Part shown: one piece after another, positions 50,992 to 59,881 of the stretch
How positions within the stretch are numbered: the first letter of the stretch is position 1
How the letters are laid out: each line of letters begins with the position of its first letter
Assembly (NCBI RefSeq): GCF_013166605.1
Contig: NZ_JABKKF010000011.1
Coordinates: forward strand, 34,989 to 98,988
Source of the DNA: Xylanibacter muris
GTDB taxonomy: Bacteria; Bacteroidota; Bacteroidia; Bacteroidales; Bacteroidaceae
Length of the DNA stretch: 64,000 bases
Direction: 5' to 3'
Program-made: the position numbers and the translations under genes
Notes under the pieces: model-generated
What the model was told of the DNA's origin: nothing
The model's input: the letters and a program-made list of their open reading frames with translations, nothing else
Database searches by the model: none

Positions 50992-53133
50992 TCAATGCCT
51001 CAATCCCCTCATGGATAATGATATACGGTTACGCTTACGGTCAACTTCCACTACACGCACCCTTACATGCTGGTGAAGCTTTACAACTTGTGTCGGGTCT
51101 TCCACATATTTGTCTGCGAGCTGTGATATGTGCACAAGCCCGTCATGATGCACACCTATATCCACGAAAGCCCCGAAGTTAGTGATGTTTGTCACTATTC
51201 CTGGCAGCTCCATCCCTTCGGCAAGATTGTCTACCGATGTGATGTTTGGGTCAAACTCAAATTCTTCAATCTTTTCGCGCGGATCGCGTCCCGGTTTCTC
51301 CAGTTCTTTCATTATGTCGTTCAATGTCGGCATGCCGACAGTCGGTGTGACGTATCTTTCCAGCTTTATCCCTTTGCGCTTCTCTTTATTCTTTATCAGT
51401 TCACCTACCGTACAGCCGCAGTCCTTTGCCATTTGTTCCACGATCTTGTAGCTTTCCGGATGTACGGCACTGTTGTCCAATGGATTCCTTGCATCGGGAA
51501 TGCGCAGGAATCCCGCACATTGTTCATAGGCGGCCGGTCCGAGACGCGGCACTTTTTTCAGTTGCGCGCGGCTTGTAAACGGGCCGTTCTCACGCCTGTA
51601 TTCCACAATGTTTCCGGCAAGTGTCGGTCCGAGACCGCTTACGTATGTCAGAAGATGCCTGCTTGCGGTGTTCAGGTTCACGCCTACAGAGTTCACGCAA
51701 CTTTCCACTGTCATGTCAAGGCTCTTTTTAAGCTTTCCCTGGTTGACATCGTGCTGATATTGTCCCACCCCGATACTCTTAGGGTCTATCTTTACCAGTT
51801 CGGCAAGCGGATCCATTAGTCTTCTTCCGATAGACACTGCGCCACGCACAGTCACGTCTTCTTCAGGAAACTCCTCCCTTGCCGTTTTTGATGCGGAATA
51901 TACGGAAGCTCCGTCTTCACTGACAACAAACTGCTTCACGTCGTGGCCGAAATGCAGCGATTTCATGAATTCTGCCGTTTCGCGGCTTGCCGTGCCGTTG
52001 CCAATGGCCATGGCCTCGATATTATATTTCTCCACAAGTTTTTCAATTTGTGCGGCGGCTTGGGCGCGTTTTGACACCGGAGGGTGGGGGAATATGGCCT
52101 CATGATGCAGAAGGTTGCCTTGTGCATCGAGACACACAATCTTGCATCCTGTGCGGAATCCCGGGTCAACGCCCATCACCCTTTTCTGTCCGAGCGGTGG
52201 CGACAGCAACAGTTGCCGCAGGTTTTCCGCAAACACGTTTATGGCCTCCTCATCGGCCTTCTCCTTGCTGATGGCGGCAAACTCTGTTTCTATGGATGGC
52301 TTCAGAAGTCTTTTATACGAGTCCTCCACAGCCTCTTCCACAAGCTTTCCGCATTTTCCGCTGCTCTTCACAAAGTTGCGTTTCAGCTTGTCCATACATT
52401 CATCATCATCGGCGGATATGCTTATCTTCAGTATACCTTCGCTTTCGCCCCTGCGCATTGCCAGCAACCTGTGCGACGAGCACCGGCGGAGCGGTTCGGA
52501 AAAGTCGAAGTAATCGGAATATTTTGCCGCCTCATCGGTGTCGGCCTTCGTCTTCACCACCTTCGATATAATCATGGCCTCACGCCTGAAAGCCCCTCTC
52601 AACTGCTGTCTTGAACGCTCGTCCTCGCTCACGGTCTCGGCAATGATGTCCTGGGCTCCATTTATTGCAGCCACAGCATCCTTGATATCGCCTTTCACAA
52701 ACCGCTCGGCGGCTTTTTCCGGAGACTGTTCGCGCTGCATCATGATAATCACCGACAGCGGTTCAAGTCCCTGTTCGCGTGCCATCTGCGCCTTTGTACG
52801 TCTTTTGGGTTTGTATGGCAGGTAGATATCTTCCAGCCCTGTGCTGTCCCAACAGTCATCGATTCTCCTTTTCAGTTCCGGTGTCATCTTTCCGAGTTCC
52901 GTTATGGTCTTTATGACGGTTTCCTTTCTTTTGTCCACCTCCTTCAGCTTGTCGCCCATATCGCTTATGGCTGCAATCTGCACTTCGTCAAATCCTCTGG
53001 TGCGTTCCTTTCTGTAACGGCTGATAAACGGTATGGTGCATCCCTCGTCGAGCAGTGTGATGGTGTTCTCAACGCCTTTTGCCGGCAGTTTAAGTTCTGC
53101 CGCTATAAGTTTTGTAAGTATCGTAATTTCCAT
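50992..53133 (-). CDS. tex: Tex family RNA-binding transcription accessory protein
   Basis: The 713-residue protein follows the Tex order. The N-terminal helical part has GCTIPFISRYRKERTRGFDE. The YqgF-like RNase H fold domain begins RVMGVDPGFRTGCKIVCLD, helix-hairpin-helix motifs lie around NTASRHLLTYVSGLGPTLAG and FTSRAQLKKVPRLGPAAYEQ, and the C-terminal S1 RNA-binding domain (about 640-710) has MELPGIVTNITNFGAFVDIGVHHDGLVHIS. Tex proteins associate with transcription and RNA decay; the exact role here is unknown. Length is normal. Confidence 0.95.
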   Translation of the reverse strand: MEITILTKLIAAELKLPAKGVENTITLLDEGCTIPFISRYRKERTRGFDEVQIAAISDMGDKLKEVDKRKETVIKTITELGKMTPELKRRIDDCWDSTGLEDIYLPYKPKRRTKAQMAREQGLEPLSVIIMMQREQSPEKAAERFVKGDIKDAVAAINGAQDIIAETVSEDERSRQQLRGAFRREAMIISKVVKTKADTDEAAKYSDYFDFSEPLRRCSSHRLLAMRRGESEGILKISISADDDECMDKLKRNFVKSSGKCGKLVEEAVEDSYKRLLKPSIETEFAAISKEKADEEAINVFAENLRQLLLSPPLGQKRVMGVDPGFRTGCKIVCLDAQGNLLHHEAIFPHPPVSKRAQAAAQIEKLVEKYNIEAMAIGNGTASRETAEFMKSLHFGHDVKQFVVSEDGASVYSASKTAREEFPEEDVTVRGAVSIGRRLMDPLAELVKIDPKSIGVGQYQHDVNQGKLKKSLDMTVESCVNSVGVNLNTASRHLLTYVSGLGPTLAGNIVEYRRENGPFTSRAQLKKVPRLGPAAYEQCAGFLRIPDARNPLDNSAVHPESYKIVEQMAKDCGCTVGELIKNKEKRKGIKLERYVTPTVGMPTLNDIMKELEKPGRDPREKIEEFEFDPNITSVDNLAEGMELPGIVTNITNFGAFVDIGVHHDGLVHISQLADKYVEDPTQVVKLHQHVRVRVVEVDRKRNRISLSMRGLRH

Positions 53134-53492
53134 TTTCTTTGTTGTTATCTGTTTTGTTCTGTGACAAATATTATACTAAGGTATATAAAAGAATTTATGT
53201 GTGGAAATATTTTCAGGAAAATTTTCTTCTGCAAGTCTCGTGTGTCTTCTTTTTTACAGCAAGAGCATGTGGATTTTTGGCGTGTGCCGTTAGTCTGGCT
53301 TTTAAAGCAGTCACGGCCAAAGATGCCTTTATTCCGCGTAATTATACTGTGATTCGGGTAAGTGAAAAAGAGGAAAAGGCTTTGGTGGAATGTTCGGGAT
53401 GCTTGCCGAATATGAGTGGTAGGATATAAATGCTGTGACGGGGGCCGTCATACGGTAAACAGGGTGTTCTTAAACAGCAATAAGGTTATTTT

Positions 53493-53587
53493 CATACCTG
53501 TCGGCTTAAGCCGACAGGTATGTCGACTGTAGTCGACAGATGTGCCGATTGAAGTCGACGGATGAGTCGACTAAAGCCGACTGGTTT
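53493..53587. repeat. 22-bp tandem palindrome array 2 (four units)
   Basis: Units start at 53500, 53522, 53544 and 53566, again exactly 22 bp apart. The first is part of a perfect 30-bp palindrome at 53493-53522 whose core is GTCGGCTTAAGCCGAC; the following units (GTCGACTGTAGTCGAC, GCCGATTGAAGTCGAC, GTCGACTAAAGCCGAC) are imperfect. The core and period match array 1 at 26163-26262, and a shared 11-mer AACAGCATGTC occurs beside both (53613-53623, and inverted at 26096-26106). The array sits between tex and the HU-like gene. The remaining 53134-53492 holds no convincing gene. Confidence 0.85.
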
Positions 53588-53647
53588 GTGATTGTGCTGT
53601 TTGCATATTGCAAACAGCATGTCTCCGCTTTGAGATCAGGCCGGTTG

Positions 53648-54307
53648 TCATTTCTTGCAACGGTAATATACTGTTGTGTTTCCTATTTTTTCTGATTCCA
53701 GGAAAGCGTTTGGACTTTCCGTGAGCAAGTCAATCCATTTTGCCGTTGCGTGTCTTGTAAGTCCGAATGTGCTCATCATCTCCTTTCTGGTTATTTTCCC
53801 GCGCTTTTCGAGATAGTCGTTTATGAGTTGTGTAATCTCTCCATATTCGTATATGTTTGAATGTCCCACCTTTCCTCGTCCGGTAATATTCTCGAATCCG
53901 TAGTCTTTTTCTTCCATTATAGTCAGAAAGGCCTTGTCGGGTGTGAAGCCGATGGTTTCCACGCATACGTTGTGTCCGGTAATGTCGGCCGGATTGGTGA
54001 AGTTGGGTTTCTGTTCGTTTCCCCATTCGTCGCATTGCTTTTTGAAGCCCACTTTCAGGTAGAACGTTCCGAGTCCTTCTATGTGCAGGCGTTTGTTGTC
54101 GATGAGAAATTCCACAATTTCTTCCCTAAGCACCGAGAGTGTCATTTCGATGAGCTCCGGCCGTATGGTGGTGTGGCGTTTTATGTGTTCCAGCAAGTCG
54201 GCTTTGTGTGCTGTATAATAACTTTCATGGCGCACCTGATAAGTGTCTTTTCCCTCTTCGTTCTTCAATGGATTGCGGTGTACGCTGAATTTAATAGTCT
54301 TTGCCAT
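53648..54307 (-). CDS. HU-like DNA-binding protein with C-terminal helix-turn-helix
   Basis: The 219-residue protein has an HU-like N-terminal half (about 1-130) with an N-terminal extension, HKADLLEHIKRHTTIRPELIEM helices and RLHIEGLGTFYLKVGF, the HU beta-arm base, as in the Bacteroidetes long HU-like families. Residues about 155-219 look like a winged helix (EITQLINDYLEKRGKITRKEM, STFGLTRHATAKWIDLL, GNTTVYYR). The combination suggests sequence-specific recognition on top of HU-type binding. It is monocistronic. The palindrome array lies just beyond its 3' end, which makes that array a candidate target. Confidence 0.75.
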   Translation of the reverse strand: MAKTIKFSVHRNPLKNEEGKDTYQVRHESYYTAHKADLLEHIKRHTTIRPELIEMTLSVLREEIVEFLIDNKRLHIEGLGTFYLKVGFKKQCDEWGNEQKPNFTNPADITGHNVCVETIGFTPDKAFLTIMEEKDYGFENITGRGKVGHSNIYEYGEITQLINDYLEKRGKITRKEMMSTFGLTRHATAKWIDLLTESPNAFLESEKIGNTTVYYRCKK

Positions 54308-54525
54308 AATAATTTTGTTTTTTTAGGTTTTGATGAATACAAATATACGGAATTAAATATAAGGATACAAGCAAAGGTATAAGTTATTTGCATAATGTTT
54401 ATATTTCTGTCGTTTATACCGGTTGTGGATTATTGTTTATGTTCATACATCGCATGTGGAAAAGTGCTGTTCGGCTGTAAAAGGAGTATGTTTGAAAGAT
54501 CAGGCCTGCTGGAATCATTTATATG

Positions 54526-54570
54526 AAGTGCGCCCTGAAAGTTTTTCCGACTTTCAGGGCGCACTTTATA
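54526..54570. terminator. Terminator downstream of ettA
   Basis: AAGTGCGCCCTGAAAGT (54526-54542) is perfectly mirrored by ACTTTCAGGGCGCACTT (54550-54566) with a 7-nt loop, a very stable 17-bp stem. It lies downstream of ettA on the minus strand and of no plus-strand gene. The rest of 54308-54629 contains a TATATTTG -7 box (minus strand, 54340-54347) for the HU-like gene and otherwise nothing I recognise. Confidence 0.85.
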
Positions 54571-54629
54571 GTTTCACACAATCCATAGTGAGGACAGTTC
54601 AGTGTCCTTGTAATTTGGATGGTATCATT

Positions 54630-56327
54630 CTAATCCTCCATAAGCTTTCTGTAGCGAGTACGTTTTGGCTCTTCCAGGCCAAGGCGTTTTATCTTGTTGC
54701 TTTCGTATTTGGAATAGCTTCCTTCGAAGAAGAACACGTTGCCGTCGCCTTCAAAGGCAAGGATGTGTGTGCAGATGCGGTCGAGGAACCAACGGTCGTG
54801 GCTGATGACCACCGCACATCCTGCAAATTCTTCCAGACCTTCTTCCAGTGCACGGAGTGTGTTAACGTCGATATCATTGGTGGGCTCGTCGAGCAAGAGC
54901 ACGTTGCCTTCCTCTTTCAATGCCATGGCAAGGTGAAGGCGGTTGCGCTCGCCACCCGACAGTACGCCGCATTTCTTTTCCTGGTCGGCTCCGGCAAAAT
55001 TGAACCGGCTCAGGTAAGCACGCACATTGATGTCTCTGCTGCCCATACGCATGAGCTCGTTTCCACCGCTCATCACTTCATACACACTCTTTTCCGGTGA
55101 GATGTCCTTGTGGTTTTGGTCGACATAAGCCAGTTTTACAGTCTCGCCCACTTCGAAATCACCGTTATCCGCCTGTTCCAGTCCCATAATCAGACGGAAC
55201 AGGGTCGTCTTGCCGGCTCCGTTAGGACCGATGACCCCGACAATTCCGTTAGGCGGAAGCATGAAATTGAGGTCGTTGAAAAGCACCTTTTCTCCAAACG
55301 CTTTCTTCACATGCTGCGCTTCTATCACTTTGTTGCCCAAGCGGGGGCCGTTGGGGATGAATATCTCCAGCTTCTCTTCTTTTTCTTTTTGGTCTTCGTT
55401 CAACAGTCTGTCGTAGGAGTTCAAGCGGGCCTTGCCCTTAGCCTGACGGGCTTTCGGGGCCATGTGTATCCATTCCAATTCCCTTTCCAGAGTCTTTCTG
55501 CGCTTGCTGGCTGTCTTTTCCTCCAGTTCCATGCGTTTTGTCTTCTGTTCCAGCCATGAGGAATAGTTGCCTTTCCATGGAATACCCTCACCGCGGTCGA
55601 GCTCAAGAATCCATCCTGCCACATCGTCAAGGAAGTAACGGTCGTGGGTGACAGCGATTACCGTACCCTCATATTGGTTCAGATGCTGTTCCAGCCAGTC
55701 GATGCTTTCTGCATCCAGATGATTGGTAGGCTCGTCGAGAAGCAGCACGTCGGGTTTCTGCAGCAACAGGCGGCAGAGAGCCACGCGGCGGCGTTCTCCT
55801 CCGGAAAGATTCTCCACAGGCTGGTTGGCAGGAGGACAGCGAAGGGCATCCATGGCCCGTTCCAGTTTGCTGTCAAGATTCCATGCGTCGGTGGTGTCGA
55901 TAATGTCCTGCAACTCTCCCTGACGGGCGAACAGAGCGTTCATTTTATCTTCATCCTCATAGTATTCGGGCAGACCGAACTTTTGGTTTATTTCTTCATA
56001 TTCCTTCAGTGCGTCCACTATATACTGGACACCTTCCATTACTACCTCCTTTACGGTTTTTGTCGGATCGAGCTGTGGCTCCTGAGGCAGATAGCCCACG
56101 CTGTAACCTGGTGAGAACACGACCTCTCCCTGTATGTCATTGTCCAGACCGGCAATGATCTTCATTAAGGTTGACTTACCGGAACCGTTGAGACCGATGA
56201 TACCTATTTTTGCTCCATAGAAGAAGCTGAGGTAGATGTTTTTGAGTACTTGTTTGTTGGTCTGGCGGATTGTCTTGCTCACACCGACCATTGAAAAGAT
56301 GATTTTCTTATCGTCTACTGTTGCCAT
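54630..56327 (-). CDS. ettA: Energy-dependent translational throttle protein EttA (ABC-F)
   Basis: The 565-residue protein has two ABC ATPase domains without membrane parts. Domain 1: GLNGSGKSTLMKIIAG (Walker A), NLSGGERRRVALC (signature), LLLDEPTNHLDAES. Domain 2: IGPNGAGKTTLFRLIMG, LSGGERNRLHLAMAL, LLLDEPTNDIDVNT. Between them the linker (about 245-330, KRRKTLERELEWIHMAPKARQAKGKAR) is the ABC-F P-site tRNA-interaction motif region, and the arm loop in domain 1 fits EttA. It regulates ribosome entry into elongation according to ATP/ADP ratio. A -7 box lies about 220 bp upstream. Confidence 0.95.
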   Translation of the reverse strand: MATVDDKKIIFSMVGVSKTIRQTNKQVLKNIYLSFFYGAKIGIIGLNGSGKSTLMKIIAGLDNDIQGEVVFSPGYSVGYLPQEPQLDPTKTVKEVVMEGVQYIVDALKEYEEINQKFGLPEYYEDEDKMNALFARQGELQDIIDTTDAWNLDSKLERAMDALRCPPANQPVENLSGGERRRVALCRLLLQKPDVLLLDEPTNHLDAESIDWLEQHLNQYEGTVIAVTHDRYFLDDVAGWILELDRGEGIPWKGNYSSWLEQKTKRMELEEKTASKRRKTLERELEWIHMAPKARQAKGKARLNSYDRLLNEDQKEKEEKLEIFIPNGPRLGNKVIEAQHVKKAFGEKVLFNDLNFMLPPNGIVGVIGPNGAGKTTLFRLIMGLEQADNGDFEVGETVKLAYVDQNHKDISPEKSVYEVMSGGNELMRMGSRDINVRAYLSRFNFAGADQEKKCGVLSGGERNRLHLAMALKEEGNVLLLDEPTNDIDVNTLRALEEGLEEFAGCAVVISHDRWFLDRICTHILAFEGDGNVFFFEGSYSKYESNKIKRLGLEEPKRTRYRKLMED

Positions 56328-56427
56328 ATATTTTAGGTGTTTCAGATGATATTTCTTGCTGAAAGATTCACAATTAAGGTTGTCTGTCCTTTATGTAATG
56401 GTTCATATTATCGCATTCATCCGACAG

Positions 56428-56453
56428 GTAGGGACGTGCCTTTGGCACGTGTC
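56428..56453 (+). repeat. REP-like palindrome, copy C, in the ettA leader
   Basis: GTAGGGACGTGCC-TTT-GGCACGTGTC matches copies A and B near 13600-13680 with a compensated stem difference. It lies between the ettA -7 box and its start codon, so it should be transcribed in the 5' leader. Confidence 0.6.
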
Positions 56454-56546
56454 ATAGTTGGTTCCCCTTCTCGCCATGGCAATGTTCAAGCAAGCTCGAC
56501 ATTGCCCATCTGGCTTATCGAAAACGTTCGGTTTTGTAAATCATTG

Positions 56547-56554
56547 CAAAGATA
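56547..56554 (-). promoter_or_regulatory. -7 box (TATCTTTG) upstream of ettA
   Basis: TATCTTTG on the minus strand lies about 220 bp before the ettA ATG. The leader would contain the REP-like palindrome. No -33 box at the usual distance was seen. Confidence 0.45.
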
Positions 56555-56853
56555 CGAAATATTCATGGCATAACACTTATTAAAAACTGAATATCATATA
56601 TTTAGTATAGATTCTTGGTTTGAATAGGGTGTTTTATGGGGATATACTTATACAGGTTTGGGGCTTTCGGCATTGCTCGTTTCGACAATAGGCGTTGCAA
56701 TATTCCTTATTCGTCTCTGAGAGACCTTATCTTGTTTTCTAATAACATTGTGTTACATGGTAGAATATAAGTTACTATTAAATAATAAATCGTTAAATAT
56801 ATTCCCAAATTCTTGTGTCTTATTATTCACAAGTGTTTTCAGAATACTTGCCT

Positions 56854-56900
56854 TTTCACATTGGCAACTTCAATCTGATGAAGATTGTCAATGTGAAAAA
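56854..56900. repeat. Two-level inverted repeat
   Basis: TTTTCACATTG (56854-56864) mirrors CAATGTGAAAA (56890-56900), and inside it CAATCT (56872-56877) pairs with AGATTG (56883-56888). The hairpin is in a gene-free, AT-rich stretch before the restriction-modification remnant and could be a terminator or an operator. The rest of 56560-56980 shows no recognisable gene. Confidence 0.5.
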
Positions 56901-56981
56901 TATAATACCAACGATAGCCATACAATTAAAGCTATTTGTCTAAAATTTCAACAATAGGGACGGTCTTTTCCATTTCACTAC

Positions 56982-57923
56982 GTGTCGTGTACTTATATGT
57001 TCCGACCTGCATTACTCGTTTTCCATTATCATGACATAGGTGATTACCTTACTCGTGAACAGAAACTCAAAATGGTAAAAGACTACCGTTTCATTTCTTC
57101 GCAGAAATTGGAATGGCAGATTATCACACCTAATGAAAAGGCTGATTGGATAAACCAACGCGATGGGGTGTTTGATAATTTGATTCCATTAGCTCATGAA
57201 AAGAAATTTGCTCTGAATGCTCAAAGTGTATTTAGCACTTATGCCATTGGTGTAGCAACCAATCGTGATGCTTGGGTGTCTGGATTTTCAAAAGATAAGG
57301 TTACAAGCAATATGCGTTCTATGATTGATTTTTACAATCAGCAAATAGACGAAAATAAGTTATCAACAGATACGACAAAAATAAGTTGGACTGTGAATCT
57401 AAAAAAGGATCATGAAAGTAAAGTGAGACATAGTCTAAAAGAAAATGCTTTTGTGGAAACATTTTATAGACCATTCAATAGAATTAACTTGTATTATCAT
57501 CGACCATTTATAGAACGACCGGGGATATGGAGACAATTATTTCCAACCAGCAGCAATACCAATCTTGTTATCGCTGTAAGTGGAATTGGTCAACAAAAGC
57601 CATTCGCATCATTGATTACAGATAGTATTTCTGATTTGCAGGTTGTAGATAAAGCAAACATCATCTATAATGACCATATTACCATTGAGAACATCCCACT
57701 AAAAGCATACGACTATGTCGTTAATGGTAAATCTGCAATTGAGTGGATAATGGAACGCTATGCCGTCACAATTGACAAAGCGTCCCAAATCAAAAATGAT
57801 CCAAACGACTGGTCACGAGAACACAAACAACCCCGTTATATCCTCGACCTTCTTCTATCGGTTATTATGCTCTCTTGCCAAACAGTAGATATAGTAAACA
57901 CTTTACCAATATTAAGATTTTAA
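56982..57923 (+). pseudogene. C-terminal remnant of a type ISP-like restriction-modification enzyme
   Basis: The open frame encodes 313 residues, beginning with a GTG that is not a natural start. FHYHDIGDYLTREQKL near the start, RDAWVSGFSKDKVTSNMRSMIDFYN, ENAFVETFYRPFNRINLYYHRPFIERPG and AYDYVVNGKSAIEWIMERYAVT are typical of the target-recognition end of large helicase/methyltransferase/nuclease enzymes of the type ISP or related class. The helicase and methylase parts are absent. The segment around NDHITIENIPLKAYDYVVNGK lacks the region that normally lies between these blocks, an internal deletion. So this is a decayed end of a once larger defence gene. Confidence 0.78.
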
Positions 57924-57940
57924 TTTTGTCGTTTTGTAAG

Positions 57941-58123
57941 CTAAAGGGGGCTAGAATCTGGTTTAATTGTTGGAGCATTGATTTTCAAGATGATAGGTAT
58001 TGGAAAATCAACTCCAACAATTAAAACTTCACCTTCTTCCAATATAGGAAGAAAAGAGAGAATATTTGTATTTGCTGCAGATGCTGCACTTTCAATAGCC
58101 TTTTTATCTTGCTCATTAATTTC
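57941..58123 (-). pseudogene. HerA-like ATPase C-terminal fragment
   Basis: On the minus strand the frame reads EINEQDKKAIESAASAANTN, ILSFLPILEEGEVLIVGVDF and PIPIILKINAPTIKP before its stop at 57941. The LSFLPxLxxGE-hhhhGVDxPxP pattern is the end of HerA/DUF87-type ATPases, which work with nucleases in defence. The same frame continues upstream past one TAG stop with unassigned sequence (ISFKKIDRKSRRYAYKKKP, SYVLLPKYLVIYIKPNGNFW) towards the JAB gene. No Walker motifs remain. It is a remnant. Confidence 0.6.
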
Positions 58124-58293
58124 CTATGGACCCCAAAAGTTCCCATTTGGCTTAATATATATCACGAGGTATTTGGGTAGCAATACATAAGAATAAACCG
58201 TATTTACGGGCTTCTTTTTATAGGCATATCTTCTACTCTTTCTATCTATTTTCTTAAACGAAATATAATTATGTGGAAGTTCACGAAATCTTT

Positions 58294-59559
58294 TTAAATA
58301 TCTTCATCAATTTTTGCATGAATAGCCTTCAGGTATGCATTGATATCTATCGCGGGAACAGTACCAATGAACTTTAAATAGTTTACAAGTTGAAGAAAGA
58401 ATGTAAAGAGAGACACGTCCCTATCGCTAAACTTAACCTCTTTTACTTCGCGGCTTTCATACACTTGTCTTATATATTTGCGATTATCCTCGATACTGCT
58501 GGTTGGGGTTATACCTTCAGGTTTTGTTTCATTATAATCAACATAAAAACTACCTGTATCACAGAGATATCCTAAATCCAATGTCTGTAGCCCTTTCAAT
58601 TTCTTTAACTGCGCTTTTACCGTATCGTTCCCGCTATATGAAGTTGTCGTAGTTAAAATACCGCCAATTATCTTAGTTAGTGGTATAGCGGCCGCAGTTT
58701 TTCCTGAGGCAACCATACCAATACTTGTTCTTTTCAGCGTACGAACGCTCTCAACTTTCTGGGCTGCATATTCTATATACCCTTTCACATCCTGTTTCAC
58801 CTCAAATACGGCATACACGCTTTCTGCCGGTATATACATAAAGCCATCTTGTTTGAATATGAAAGGTGTGTAAATCGCATCATAAATGATTACGTCTATC
58901 TGTTCGCTAACATTGCCTGTCGAATCTATCACTATAGCCTTATCCACTTTATATCTGTCAGGAAGATAGGTTCGTAGAAACTCAATCCAATGTTGCTCCG
59001 TAGCTTCACCTTTGCTACCGGGATGTTCAATAAATTCCCTGTTTACATTCAGGCTAGCCAGCATCTGGTTCTGCAAGCCATGAAATAAATCCCTTAAATC
59101 TATCATTTTCTTGTATTCCAACAATTGATTATTCATATAACAATAAAAGTTATGAGCACTAAGTCCATTACTTCTAACACTGACTATCAGTAATAACGGA
59201 TTCTCAATGGCCACTTCCTTCTCAATATCTATCATAGATACCAAATCTGTACTGCTATATTGTGTATTTGGATGACTATGCCATTCGCCCACATATTGCA
59301 ACCCCTCCTTGGCTAATTGTTCCCATACATTTTCCAAGCCCTTGGTAATGCGCATAAACTTTGTCCTACCAGTCAATTTTTCCACAGGCACCACAACTTT
59401 TTCTATATAATATACCGTATGCCTATCTGTAGAATATCGTCCCGCAAGCATTCCTCCGTTCTCATTAGGATATTCGCCCTCAGCCTGCAACTTTATTTGG
59501 TTGAATACTAAGGTTGGTATCTCTATATACAAATCATTACTTGCCAAATAATACTTCAT
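58294..59559 (-). CDS. JAB/JAMM metalloprotease fused to a PD-(D/E)XK-like nuclease domain
   Basis: The 421-residue protein joins two domains. Residues about 1-150 form a JAB/MPN domain with the complete JAMM motif: E33 in ENGGMLAGRY and H94, H96, S102 and D105 in EWHSHPNTQYSSTDL. Such peptidases cut isopeptide or C-terminal bonds of ubiquitin-like tags, as Cap3 does in CBASS. Residues about 175-330 show EQHWIEFLRTYLPDRY, SEQIDVIIYDAIYTPF (D222) and YAVFEVKQDV (E253, K255), the layout of a DUF6602-like restriction-endonuclease fold. Its ATG overlaps the stop of a broken upstream gene. Antiviral function is inferred from neighbours. Confidence 0.82.
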   Translation of the reverse strand: MKYYLASNDLYIEIPTLVFNQIKLQAEGEYPNENGGMLAGRYSTDRHTVYYIEKVVVPVEKLTGRTKFMRITKGLENVWEQLAKEGLQYVGEWHSHPNTQYSSTDLVSMIDIEKEVAIENPLLLIVSVRSNGLSAHNFYCYMNNQLLEYKKMIDLRDLFHGLQNQMLASLNVNREFIEHPGSKGEATEQHWIEFLRTYLPDRYKVDKAIVIDSTGNVSEQIDVIIYDAIYTPFIFKQDGFMYIPAESVYAVFEVKQDVKGYIEYAAQKVESVRTLKRTSIGMVASGKTAAAIPLTKIIGGILTTTTSYSGNDTVKAQLKKLKGLQTLDLGYLCDTGSFYVDYNETKPEGITPTSSIEDNRKYIRQVYESREVKEVKFSDRDVSLFTFFLQLVNYLKFIGTVPAIDINAYLKAIHAKIDEDI

Positions 59560-59878
59560 AACTTGTTTATCTTTAAATTCAAGTCGTCTTCTGTTATATA
59601 AAAATCACTTAATGGTTCCTGCTTGCTCAACATCTTGATAATATGTTTCACGGCGACTTGCACTTTGCATTCTATGTCATTATACGAAGCTTTAAAGTTG
59701 GATTCTAACAACCTGTAGGATTGTACATGTCGGTTCCCTCATCGTGTTTAAGTAAGCCATAAACCAACAAAACAGTCTCTGTCACATTAGGAGAAAAAGC
59801 ACATATCAAATCTTGTGCGTGATTGGTTATTGAGAGATTAACCAATTGGGCTTTCGTCCCAATTTTCTATAAATGTAT
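59556..59878 (-). pseudogene. Broken gene translationally coupled to the JAB-nuclease gene
   Basis: On the minus strand one frame reads TKAQLVNLSITNHAQDLICA and SPNVTETVLLVYGLLKHDEG before a stop near 59705. A shifted frame then reads RLLESNFKASYNDIECKVQ and KHIIKMLSKQEPLSDFYITE to the stop at 59556, which overlaps the JAB ATG as ATGA. The second part is protein-like and the overlap is a normal operon junction, so this was the end of a coupled gene that has since decayed. I cannot name it; a partner such as an E1/E2-like or nucleotidyltransferase protein is possible but not shown. Confidence 0.55.
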
Positions 59879-59881
59879 ATA

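Noticed and set aside
53139..53429. 96-residue open frame between tex and the second palindrome array
   Set aside because: Cysteine- and phenylalanine-rich translation with no family pattern and no promoter; probably chance.
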